Of a DNA stretch of 5,834 nt, positions 1 to 5,834 are shown piece by piece (position 1 is the stretch's first letter; each line of letters begins with the position of its first letter). Location: NCBI GenBank assembly GCA_937902905.1, contig CALELW010000015.1:1-5834 (forward strand), in the 5' to 3' direction. The notes under the pieces were generated by a model, which made no database searches, was not told the origin of the DNA, and saw only the letters and a program-made list of their open reading frames with translations. A program made the position numbers and the translations under genes. Source of the DNA: an uncultured Clostridium sp. GTDB lineage: Bacteria > Bacillota > Clostridia > Lachnospirales > Lachnospiraceae.

Positions 1-3000
1 TTATGGACTTGAGCCCGGTTGCTCATTTGGCAGCTTTGGAAGGAAAAGTTCCATTCATTAACTTCTTCGATGGTTTCCGTACTTCCCATGAGATTCAGAA
101 GATTGAGAAATGGGATTACGAAGATTTGAAAGAAATGTGCCCAATGGATGCTGTTGAAGCATTCCGTAAACATGCATTGAATCCGGAGCACCCAACTGCA
201 CGTGGTTCTCACGAGAATGGAGACGTATTCTTCCAGCATCGTGAAGCATGTAACAAGGCTTATGATGCACTTCCTGCTGTTGTAGAGAAGTACATGAACA
301 AAGTAAATGAAAAACTCGGTACCGATTACGGTCTGTTTAACTACTATGGTGCACCGGATGCTGACCGCGTTATCATCGCTATGGGATCCATCTGTGACGT
401 AGCAGAAGAAGTAATTGATTACTTGACAGCAAAGGGCGAGAAAGTTGGTCTTGTAAAAGTTCGTTTGTATCGTCCATGGTCTCCGGAAGCAATTCTTAAG
501 GTAATTCCTAAGACTGCTAAGAAGATTGCTGTACTTGACCGTACAAAAGAGCCTGGTGCTCTTGGTGATCCGTTGTATCTGGATGTTGCAGCTACTCTTC
601 GTGAGGCAGGTTTGAATGATATCGTTCTTACCGGCGGACGTTATGGTCTTGGTTCCAAAGATACACCACCATCATCCGTATTCGCTGCATATAAAGAACT
701 TGAGAAAGACGATCCAAAACCTCGTTTCACAATCGGTATTGTGGATGACGTAACAAACTTGAGTCTTCCAGAAGTGAAACCAGCTCCAATTACTTCTGCA
801 CCGGGAACAAAAGAGTGCAAGTTCTGGGGACTTGGTGGAGATGGTACTGTAGGTGCTAACAAAAACTCAACAAAGATTATCGGTGACCACACAGATAAAT
901 TTATCCAGGCATACTTCCAGTATGACTCAAAGAAAACAGGTGGTGTAACAATTTCCCACCTTCGTTTTGGTGATAACCCGATTAAGAGTCCTTACTACAT
1001 CAACCAGGCTGACTTCGTAGCATGTCATAACCCGGCTTATGTAACACAGGGTATGAAGATGGCTCAGGATGTAAAACCGGGCGGTGTATTCATGATTAAC
1101 TGCCAGTGGTCTGATGAAGAACTCGGACATCACTTGAACGCTGAAGCTAAGAAATATATTGCAGACAACAACATTCAGCTTTACACAATCAACGCGATTG
1201 ATAAAGCAATTGAAATTGGTATGGGTAAACGTACTAACACAATTTTGCAGTCTGCTTTCTTCAAACTTGCTGATGTAATGCCAATTGATGATGCTATTAA
1301 GTTCATGAAAGAAGCAGCTAAGAAATCTTACTCCAAAAAAGGTGATGCTGTCGTAGAAATGAACTACAAAGCAATCGATTGTGGTGTTGACGCAATTCAT
1401 AAAGTAGAAGTACCTGAATCCTGGAAGAATCCGGAAGCAGATGCTCCTGCAAAAGAGAAGACCGGACGTCCGGAAGTTGTTAAGATGGTAAATGACCTTC
1501 TTGAGCCAATTTCTAAGATGGATGGTGACAGCCTTCCAGTATCTGCATTCGCAGGTAACCCGGATGGTCAGTTCGAGACTGGTGCTTCCGCATATGAGAA
1601 ACGTGGTACAGCCGTTATGGTTCCTGTATGGAATCCGGATACATGTATCCAGTGTAACAACTGTGCATTTGTATGTTCTCATGCTACAATTCGTCCATTC
1701 CTCCTTTCTGAGGATGAGGTGAAAGCAGCACCTTCAAACATCAAACTTGCTGATACAAAGCCAAAAGCTGGCGAATATAAATTTGCAATGAGCGTATCTC
1801 CTCTGGATTGTATGGGATGCGGCGAGTGTATTACCGTATGTCCGAAAGCTGCTGATGAAGCCATCAAGATGGTACCTCAGGAGTCTCAGGCAGACGAGCA
1901 GCCGGTATTTGATTACTTGGTAGCTAACGTTGGTAAGAAAGACAGCGGATTTGCTGATACAACTCCAAAGGGAAGCCAGTTCAACCAGCCACTTCTCGAG
2001 TTCTCCGGAAGTTGTGCAGGATGTGCTGAGACATCTTATGCAAGACTTGTTACACAGCTCTTTGGTGAGCATATGTACATTTCAAATGCAACAGGATGTT
2101 CTTCTATCTGGGGTAACCCGGCAGCAACATCACCATATACAGTAAACAAAGATTCCAAAAAGGGACCAGCTTGGTCTAACTCCTTGTTCGAGGATAACGC
2201 AGAGCATGGTCTTGGAATGCACATTGGACAGAAATATCTTCGTGACCAGGCAATTGAATTGGTAGAAGAGATTGCTGCTTCCGATAAAGCATCGGCTGAA
2301 TTTAAAGCTGCTGCTGCTAAATTCATTGAGACAAAAGATAATACAAGAGAGAACTCACCTGCTGCAGAAGCATTGATTGCTGAACTTGAAAAAGCTGCAA
2401 ATGCAGGATGTGAGAAATCCAAAGAAGTTCTTGCTAAGAAAGATTACCTTGCTAAGAAGTCTGTATGGATCTTCGGTGGTGACGGTTGGGCATATGATAT
2501 CGGATTTGGCGGTCTGGATCATGTACTTGCATCTGGCGAGAACGTAAACGTAATGGTATTCGATACAGAGATGTACTCCAATACTGGTGGTCAGGCATCT
2601 AAAGCTTCTAATATCGGTGAAGTTTGTCAGTTTGCTGCTGCTGGTAAAGAGATTGGCAAGAAGAGCCTTGCTGAAATCGCTATGAGCTATGGCTATGTAT
2701 ATGTAGCACAGATTGCACTTGGTGCTAATCCTGCTCAGGCTGTAAAAGCAATTGCTGAGGCAGAAGCTTATAACGGACCATCCCTGATTATCGGTTATGC
2801 TCCATGTGAGCTCCACGGTATCGCTAAGGGTGGTATGAACCACTGCCAGGATGAGATGAAGAAAGCTGTTAAGGCTGGATACTGGAATCTGTTCTCCTTC
2901 AACCCAGAGTTGAAAGCAGAAGGAAAGAATCCATTCACTCTGACATCCAAAGAGGGAGACGGTTCTTATCAGGACTTCTTGAACAACGAGGCTCGTTATA

Positions 3001-3113
3001 CTCGTCTGATCAAGCCATTCCCAGAGCGTGCAGAAAGACTCTTCAAAGAGTCCGAAGAAGCAGCAAAAGCTCGTTTCGAGCATTTGCAGAAGCTTGTTGA
3101 GCTTTACAAATAA
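1..3113 (+). CDS. nifJ: Pyruvate:ferredoxin (flavodoxin) oxidoreductase, 5'-truncated
   Basis: Cytoplasmic homodimeric enzyme family that oxidatively decarboxylates pyruvate with CoA to acetyl-CoA and CO2, reducing ferredoxin or flavodoxin. The frame is open from the window edge, and 1036 residues are visible from the ATG at base 3. That Met is internal: family members are about 1170-1200 residues, so about 140 N-terminal residues (most of TPP/pyruvate domain I) are missing. Residue numbers count from it. Visible in order: end of domain I with FFDGFRTSHE (21-30); transketolase-C-like domain II (about 119-220); gamma domain with GLGGDGTVGANK (276-287); EKR motif (532-534); two [4Fe-4S] clusters, C548/C551/C554/C558 and C603/C606/C609/C613; proximal cluster ligands C671, C674, C699, C935; and the TPP/Mg motif, GDG (826-828) to YSNTGGQ (858-864). 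All expected ligands are present and there is no frameshift. It ends shortly after domain VI, without the C-terminal extension of the Desulfovibrio africanus enzyme. Codon use (CGT for Arg) suggests high expression. Identification is very secure; 2-oxoacid preference is inferred. Confidence 0.97.
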   Translation, partial: MDLSPVAHLAALEGKVPFINFFDGFRTSHEIQKIEKWDYEDLKEMCPMDAVEAFRKHALNPEHPTARGSHENGDVFFQHREACNKAYDALPAVVEKYMNKVNEKLGTDYGLFNYYGAPDADRVIIAMGSICDVAEEVIDYLTAKGEKVGLVKVRLYRPWSPEAILKVIPKTAKKIAVLDRTKEPGALGDPLYLDVAATLREAGLNDIVLTGGRYGLGSKDTPPSSVFAAYKELEKDDPKPRFTIGIVDDVTNLSLPEVKPAPITSAPGTKECKFWGLGGDGTVGANKNSTKIIGDHTDKFIQAYFQYDSKKTGGVTISHLRFGDNPIKSPYYINQADFVACHNPAYVTQGMKMAQDVKPGGVFMINCQWSDEELGHHLNAEAKKYIADNNIQLYTINAIDKAIEIGMGKRTNTILQSAFFKLADVMPIDDAIKFMKEAAKKSYSKKGDAVVEMNYKAIDCGVDAIHKVEVPESWKNPEADAPAKEKTGRPEVVKMVNDLLEPISKMDGDSLPVSAFAGNPDGQFETGASAYEKRGTAVMVPVWNPDTCIQCNNCAFVCSHATIRPFLLSEDEVKAAPSNIKLADTKPKAGEYKFAMSVSPLDCMGCGECITVCPKAADEAIKMVPQESQADEQPVFDYLVANVGKKDSGFADTTPKGSQFNQPLLEFSGSCAGCAETSYARLVTQLFGEHMYISNATGCSSIWGNPAATSPYTVNKDSKKGPAWSNSLFEDNAEHGLGMHIGQKYLRDQAIELVEEIAASDKASAEFKAAAAKFIETKDNTRENSPAAEALIAELEKAANAGCEKSKEVLAKKDYLAKKSVWIFGGDGWAYDIGFGGLDHVLASGENVNVMVFDTEMYSNTGGQASKASNIGEVCQFAAAGKEIGKKSLAEIAMSYGYVYVAQIALGANPAQAVKAIAEAEAYNGPSLIIGYAPCELHGIAKGGMNHCQDEMKKAVKAGYWNLFSFNPELKAEGKNPFTLTSKEGDGSYQDFLNNEARYTRLIKPFPERAERLFKESEEAAKARFEHLQKLVELYK

Positions 3114-3116
3114 GAA

Positions 3117-3148
3117 TTTGAAATTTTCTATTTAGTGAAAATTTTAGA
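3117..3148 (+). other. AT-rich hairpin just after the nifJ stop
   Basis: AAATTTTC (3121-3128) is the exact reverse complement of GAAAATTT (3137-3144), with an 8-base loop between them. The stem can extend outward to 3117/3148 through two G-T wobbles. It starts a few bases after the nifJ stop codon and its last base overlaps the first base of the terminator stem. It has no G/C-rich core and no following U tract, so it is not itself a terminator. It could protect the nifJ mRNA 3' end or be a by-product of AT-rich sequence. The inverted repeat is seen; any function is speculative. Confidence 0.35.
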
Positions 3149-3183
3149 AAAAGGAGATCGTCTCAATAGATGGTCTCCTTTTT
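3148..3183 (+). terminator. Intrinsic terminator of nifJ
   Basis: A 16-bp stem pairs 3148-3163 with 3168-3183 around a CAAT tetraloop. The outer ten pairs (AAAAAGGAGA with TCTCCTTTTT) are perfect. The inner part has two G-T wobbles. The descending arm ends in five T, giving the U tract. It lies 34 bases after the nifJ stop. The ascending arm begins with five A, so the element could also stop transcription arriving from the other strand. It separates nifJ from the downstream beta-helix gene. Confidence 0.93.
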
Positions 3184-3248
3184 ACATAAAAAGTATGATT
3201 CAAAAAAATGGGGAAACAATAAAAAAGTGAAAAAGTGACACATTATTT

Positions 3249-3257
3249 TGGTATATT
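3249..3257 (+). promoter_or_regulatory. Probable extended -10 promoter of the beta-helix gene
   Basis: TGGTATATT (3249-3257) combines a TG dinucleotide one base upstream with a TATATT hexamer, one mismatch from TATAAT: the extended -10 arrangement that tolerates a poor -35. The best upstream hexamer, GTGAAA at 3227-3232, is weak and 19 bases away. The region from 3184 to 3257 is very A-rich, which can act as an UP-like element. Transcription would begin near 3263-3265, giving a leader of about 30 bases before the ATG at 3295. The position between the nifJ terminator and the RBS fits. No operator or riboswitch is apparent. Confidence 0.5.
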
Positions 3258-3280
3258 GAGAGCTATCAAGGATCAACTGA

Positions 3281-3285
3281 AAGGA
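3281..3285 (+). promoter_or_regulatory. Ribosome binding site that decides the start at 3295
   Basis: AAGGA at 3281-3285 lies nine bases before the ATG at 3295, good Shine-Dalgarno spacing. The frame is open further up to a GTG at 3235, but no comparable Shine-Dalgarno precedes it (only A-rich sequence). Starting there would place 20 non-hydrophobic residues before the signal peptide, and that GTG lies upstream of the probable -10. The ATG is therefore the preferred start. Confidence 0.8.
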
Positions 3286-3294
3286 CGAGAGAAA

Positions 3295-3381
3295 ATGAAA
3301 AGAAAATGGAAATTATGGATGATAGCATTTGTATTATTTGTTATGGCAGATATAATGATGCAGGGCAATCGAGCAGAGGCA
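3295..3381 (+). other. Signal peptide of the beta-helix protein
   Basis: Residues 1-29. The n-region has four positive charges within the first six residues (MKRKWK). A hydrophobic core follows at about 7-22 (LWMIAFVLFV and on). The polar c-region ends in A27-E28-A29, a classical -3/-1 Ala-x-Ala signal peptidase I site, with the mature protein starting at K30. No lipobox cysteine is present, so it is not a lipoprotein. Sec export is inferred. Confidence 0.88.
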
Positions 3382-5697
3382 AAAAAGAGAACATTTACGG
3401 TGAATACCAAAACGATACCATGTAGTTCGGCTTATCGGCAGAAACCATATTATAATAAAAAAACAAAACAGTATTATATGATAAACTCCTATATGAAGCG
3501 TTTATCGACAACAGGTGGAACACTGAAATTAAAAAAGGGAACATACACAATTCCGGGTACAATTTATGTGCCGTCCAATGTTAAAATTGTCTGTGCAAAT
3601 GGTGTTAAAATCAAAAAAACAAAAGCAACAGGAACGAAGAAAGTGAAAGCAACCAAATTTTTGTTCCAAATGATTTCAGAGGAAAAGGCATCGGGAAAAC
3701 AGAATACAGGAAAATATGCGGCATCAAAAAATGCATCCATTCAAGGAAATGGGAAAGTGATTTTTGATTTAGGAAATGTGAATGGAGCAACGGCAGTTTT
3801 TGTCGGTCATGCATCCGGTATTACAGTGAATGGCGTGCGATTTCGAAATAAAAAGGGCGGCAGTTATATTTGGATTGAAGGTTCTAAAAATATTTCGGTA
3901 CAGCAATGTGTCTTTGAACGAAAAAAAGACGTGTCCGGTTTGAAGAATCGAATGGCTGTAAGGCTTGAAACAAGTAATCAGACAACATCGGATTTTTCTG
4001 GTAAATGGTATAAAAAAGACAATACTGTGAACAAAAAAATAAAGATTGCAAATAATCAATTTTTAGGGGCGGATGTTGGCATTGGTACGACAAAATCAGT
4101 CGTAATAGAAAAAAATAAACAAACAAAAGAATATTATCAGACAGGCATTACTATTTCAGAAAATACGTTTACGAATACGAAAAAAACTCCAATATACGCT
4201 GTATTATGGAAGAAACCGGCAATCAAAAAGAATGTAGTGAAAAGAAGTTCGGCGGAAAAACGCGCTGGTGCGGGAATGTTTGGTTTTGGAGTAGAAGAAC
4301 CGTCCTTTACAGCAAATCAAATTAGTGGGTGTTCTTATGCTGCGAAATTTGATACAGCAAAAAATACGGGCAAAGGAAAAAAATTTGCTTCCGTTATGTC
4401 TGTGATAGGAACAACTGCAGCTAATAAAATAGCAGCTACGAAAGTGGATGATTTAACACATTATTATGTACCCAATAAGGCGGTAAGAATTCTTTATTTT
4501 CGTAATAAAACGGATAAAAATTTTACAATTACGACAGCTGTTGTACCATATCGGGAAAAATACACGGATGCCTCTGATTTTACAAAAAGGAAAGTGTATT
4601 ATACATTTATGTCTTATATGGAACAGCTTGAGTATGCCGGTGGTGGAACGATTACTGTCAAGGCCGGCAATTACGAGGTGACTAATAATATCTGCATTCC
4701 GTCCAATGTGACGTTACAGCTGGAAAATGGTGTGACATTTACGAAAAAAGGAACGACGGCAACCGATATTTGTTATGCCAAATCCATTTTTACTATTGTG
4801 CCACCATCAAAAGATGGTACGGTTAAAACAATTTCCGGTTACAATGGTTCGCATGATGTGAAAATTATAGGAACGGGAACGGTTCGAATGAACTGTGCGA
4901 ATGTGAAAAATTGTATGGCACTTGTTATGGGACATGCAAGGAATGTAACAATCGAGGGAATTACATTTCAAAACGAATATGGTTCGCATTTTATGGAATT
5001 AAATTCTTCTTGGAATGTAACGATTCAGAAGTGTACATTTGAAGGGTTTAAGGTGCTTGATAAAAAAAGTTACAAAGAATGTATCAATGTGGATGGCACA
5101 GATTTGAATACTGACGGATTTAATTATGATTGGTCAACTCATGACAAGACAACGTGCAAAAATATTTTGATACAGAACACTACTTTTAAAAATATTGGAA
5201 CTGCGATTGGCAGTCATACGTATTCTGCGAACGGTCAGAAACAGCTTTATCATGAAAATGTAAAAATTTTAAATAATACATTTGACGGCACTTATAATGC
5301 AGCAATTCGAGCACTGAATTGGAAAGATACTGTGATTTCCGGGAATTCTTTTTTGCGGATACAGGCATTAGAAGATGGCGTGTTAAATGCAAATGGAAAT
5401 CAAACGAAATATGTGGCGCTTCTTTTAAGAGGTGTGGTAAATCCAATGGTGACAGGAAATGTGTTTGAGGATTGTTTGTATTATCCGATCCGTGTTGTAA
5501 TGCGTGATTCTGCCTCGGTTGAGGGAGCTGTGAAAGCAGGATATGGTGACACGGAATCCTCTATTTCAGATGCAAATTGGAATGCGATGCAGAAAAATAC
5601 AGTAACAAACGTTGCGGAAAAATATCAAAAAATTGTTGTGCGTGAAAATAATGACCAGTCAGACTCGGATGCAGAGAAAAAAGCGTTTTTGCAGTAA
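3295..5697 (+). CDS. Secreted tandem beta-helix (pectin-lyase-like) protein, function unknown
   Basis: 800-residue exported protein, probably polysaccharide-binding or polysaccharide-degrading. Residues 1-29 are a signal peptide. The rest carries right-handed parallel beta-helix coils of the form 'NVTI-x-G-x-x-F-x-N', for example 199-208, 284-292, 548-560, 574-583, 623-631 and 655-663. The mature chain is two homologous halves, about 33-355 and 409-737, joined by a linker (356-408) that loosely resembles the C-terminal tail (738-790). Copy 2 carries candidate catalytic or ligand residues E595, D600, D603, H616, D617 and H641; most are replaced in copy 1. There is no LPxTG, SLH, choline-binding or C-terminal membrane segment, so it is probably released or held non-covalently. 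Copy 1 is strikingly lysine-rich. Codon use (CGA and AGA for Arg, A/T at third positions) differs from nifJ. It has its own promoter and RBS and appears monocistronic. The fold is likely (0.9); a glycoside hydrolase or polysaccharide lyase activity is inference only, and a purely structural or adhesive role is possible. I do not recognise a named gene. Confidence 0.88.
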   Translation: MKRKWKLWMIAFVLFVMADIMMQGNRAEAKKRTFTVNTKTIPCSSAYRQKPYYNKKTKQYYMINSYMKRLSTTGGTLKLKKGTYTIPGTIYVPSNVKIVCANGVKIKKTKATGTKKVKATKFLFQMISEEKASGKQNTGKYAASKNASIQGNGKVIFDLGNVNGATAVFVGHASGITVNGVRFRNKKGGSYIWIEGSKNISVQQCVFERKKDVSGLKNRMAVRLETSNQTTSDFSGKWYKKDNTVNKKIKIANNQFLGADVGIGTTKSVVIEKNKQTKEYYQTGITISENTFTNTKKTPIYAVLWKKPAIKKNVVKRSSAEKRAGAGMFGFGVEEPSFTANQISGCSYAAKFDTAKNTGKGKKFASVMSVIGTTAANKIAATKVDDLTHYYVPNKAVRILYFRNKTDKNFTITTAVVPYREKYTDASDFTKRKVYYTFMSYMEQLEYAGGGTITVKAGNYEVTNNICIPSNVTLQLENGVTFTKKGTTATDICYAKSIFTIVPPSKDGTVKTISGYNGSHDVKIIGTGTVRMNCANVKNCMALVMGHARNVTIEGITFQNEYGSHFMELNSSWNVTIQKCTFEGFKVLDKKSYKECINVDGTDLNTDGFNYDWSTHDKTTCKNILIQNTTFKNIGTAIGSHTYSANGQKQLYHENVKILNNTFDGTYNAAIRALNWKDTVISGNSFLRIQALEDGVLNANGNQTKYVALLLRGVVNPMVTGNVFEDCLYYPIRVVMRDSASVEGAVKAGYGDTESSISDANWNAMQKNTVTNVAEKYQKIVVRENNDQSDSDAEKKAFLQ
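3391..4359 (+). repeat. Beta-helix repeat copy 1 (residues 33-355), diverged
   Basis: First half of an internal protein duplication. Anchors shared with copy 2 by eye: TFTVNT with NFTITT, VPSNV (92-96) with IPSNV (468-472), GHA (171-173) with GHA (546-548), NISVQQCVFE (199-208) with NVTIQKCTFE (574-583), W238 with W613, KIKIANNQF (248-256) with NILIQNTTF (623-631), W305 with W676, P336 with P717, C346 with C727. Offsets are 371-381 residues throughout. This copy has a basic cluster (eight Lys within 105-121) and has lost most acidic/His residues present in copy 2. Confidence 0.88.
4519..5505 (+). repeat. Beta-helix repeat copy 2 (residues 409-737)
   Basis: Second half of the duplication, in the same orientation and frame as copy 1. 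At DNA level the copies are diverged, with only short identities such as CCGTCCAATGT (3571-3581 and 4699-4709), so the duplication is old. This copy keeps a conserved-looking cluster E595, D600, D603, H616, D617 and the IGSHT motif (638-642). I recall similar motifs in uncharacterised clostridial beta-helix proteins of the glycosyl-hydrolase/lyase type. If either half is catalytic, this is the better candidate. Confidence 0.88.
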
Positions 5698-5726
5698 TTG
5701 ACAAGCCGGCGGTGTTACGCTATAAT
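5698..5726 (+). promoter_or_regulatory. Consensus sigma-A promoter of greA
   Basis: TTGACA (5698-5703) and TATAAT (5721-5726) are both perfect consensus hexamers separated by exactly 17 bases. The -35 starts at the base immediately after the TAA stop of the beta-helix gene. Transcription is expected to start near 5733, giving a leader of about 26 bases. The spacer contains the palindrome GCCGGC (5705-5710), GC-rich against its surroundings, which may be chance. A strong constitutive promoter is inferred. Confidence 0.93.
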
Positions 5727-5745
5727 TAAATGATGTTAAATTCGT

Positions 5746-5751
5746 AGGAGG
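5746..5751 (+). promoter_or_regulatory. Ribosome binding site of greA
   Basis: AGGAGG at 5746-5751 is a full consensus Shine-Dalgarno seven bases before the ATG at 5759. It selects this ATG over ATGs at 5730 and 5733, which have no ribosome binding site and overlap the expected transcription start. Confidence 0.93.
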
Positions 5752-5758
5752 TAAGACC

Positions 5759-5834
5759 ATGGCTGAAACAAAGAAAAATATTTTGACGTATGAAGGTTTG
5801 AAAGCGTTAGAGGATGAACTTCATGAATTGAAGA
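5759..5834 (+). CDS. greA: Transcription elongation factor GreA, 3'-truncated
   Basis: Only the first 25 codons are in the window: MAETKKNILTYEGLKALEDE followed by LHELK. The pattern 'LTYEGLKxLEDEL' is the characteristic start of GreA, leading into the first helix of its N-terminal antiparallel coiled coil. GreA (usually about 157-160 residues) enters the secondary channel of RNA polymerase and stimulates cleavage of backtracked transcripts. The acidic loop tip and the C-terminal FKBP-like domain are beyond the window edge and cannot be checked. The gene has its own consensus promoter and Shine-Dalgarno, consistent with a constitutively expressed housekeeping gene. The call rests on a short but distinctive N-terminus; a GreA/GreB-family paralogue is the main alternative. 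Confidence 0.88.
   Translation, partial: MAETKKNILTYEGLKALEDELHELK

Noticed and set aside
927..1682. A 251-codon open frame on the minus strand inside nifJ, and a 242-codon one at 2355-3083
   Set aside because: Both are antisense to a fully conserved oxidoreductase. Their translations are Cys/Ser/Leu/Phe-rich mirror products of nifJ codon bias, with no recognisable domain. I treat them as shadows.
1492..1722. A 76-codon + strand open frame overlapping nifJ in another frame
   Set aside because: It lies wholly inside nifJ, has no recognisable family, and spans the conserved EKR and ferredoxin-cluster region that dictates the sequence.
3235..3257. GTGACA at 3235-3240 as the -35 element for TATATT at 3252-3257
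   Set aside because: The spacing is only 11 bases, too short for a sigma-A promoter. The extended -10 reading is preferred.
3611..4126. Short minus-strand open frames opposite the beta-helix gene, including a Phe/Leu-rich one that looks membrane-like
   Set aside because: Lysine-rich AAA/AAG codons on the + strand read as Phe/Leu on the other strand, which produces false hydrophobic peptides. No independent start signals or homology are seen.
3571..4709. Direct DNA repeats such as CCGTCCAATGT at 3571 and 4699, considered as mobile-element or recombination sites
   Set aside because: They sit at matching codons of the duplicated protein domain, so they are explained by the internal duplication. 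There are no terminal inverted repeats or transposase.
5670..5693. Possible terminator at the end of the beta-helix gene (AAAAA, short loop, TTTTT, flanked by TGCA)
   Set aside because: The stem is only five A-T pairs, has no G/C core, needs a bulge to extend, and lies inside the coding sequence before the stop codon. It is too weak to call.
1..5834. CRISPR arrays, tRNA/rRNA genes, insertion sequences, riboswitches, toxin-antitoxin or defence genes
   Set aside because: I looked on both strands and found no regularly spaced repeats, tRNA-like motifs, transposase motifs or conserved leader structures. The window is almost fully explained by three genes.

Overview
The window looks like chromosomal DNA of an anaerobic, low-to-moderate GC member of the Clostridia. 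A Lachnospiraceae-type gut bacterium (Roseburia, Eubacterium or Blautia-like) is my best guess. The reasons are a clostridial-type pyruvate:ferredoxin oxidoreductase, Gram-positive style ribosome binding sites and sigma-A promoter, and a GreA N-terminus of the type I recall from that family. The assignment is inferred from recognition, not from a search.

Layout, all on the + strand: (1) bases 1-3113 hold the 3' seven-eighths or so of nifJ, a single-chain pyruvate:ferredoxin (flavodoxin) oxidoreductase whose first ~140 codons lie outside the window. (2) Bases 3114-3294 are intergenic. They hold an AT-rich hairpin, a strong intrinsic terminator with a 16-bp stem, and a probable extended -10 promoter for the next gene. 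(3) Bases 3295-5697 encode an 800-residue secreted protein with a signal peptide, made of two tandem copies of a right-handed parallel beta-helix (pectin-lyase-like) domain. (4) Bases 5698-5758 hold a perfect consensus sigma-A promoter (TTGACA, 17 bases, TATAAT) that begins at the first base after the preceding stop codon, then a consensus Shine-Dalgarno. (5) Bases 5759-5834 are the first 25 codons of greA, a transcript-cleavage elongation factor.

The genes do not form an obvious functional pathway. nifJ (central fermentation, pyruvate to acetyl-CoA plus reduced ferredoxin) and greA (RNA polymerase rescue) are core housekeeping genes, each with its own transcription signals. The beta-helix gene between them is more AT-rich, uses different codons and has its own likely promoter, so it looks like an accessory cell-surface or secreted gene placed between two core loci. 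The most interesting item is this protein: essentially all of the mature chain is an internal duplication, and the two halves have diverged in charge and in the acidic/histidine residues that would be candidate active-site residues. I see no CRISPR array, tRNA, rRNA, insertion sequence or clear multi-gene novel system.
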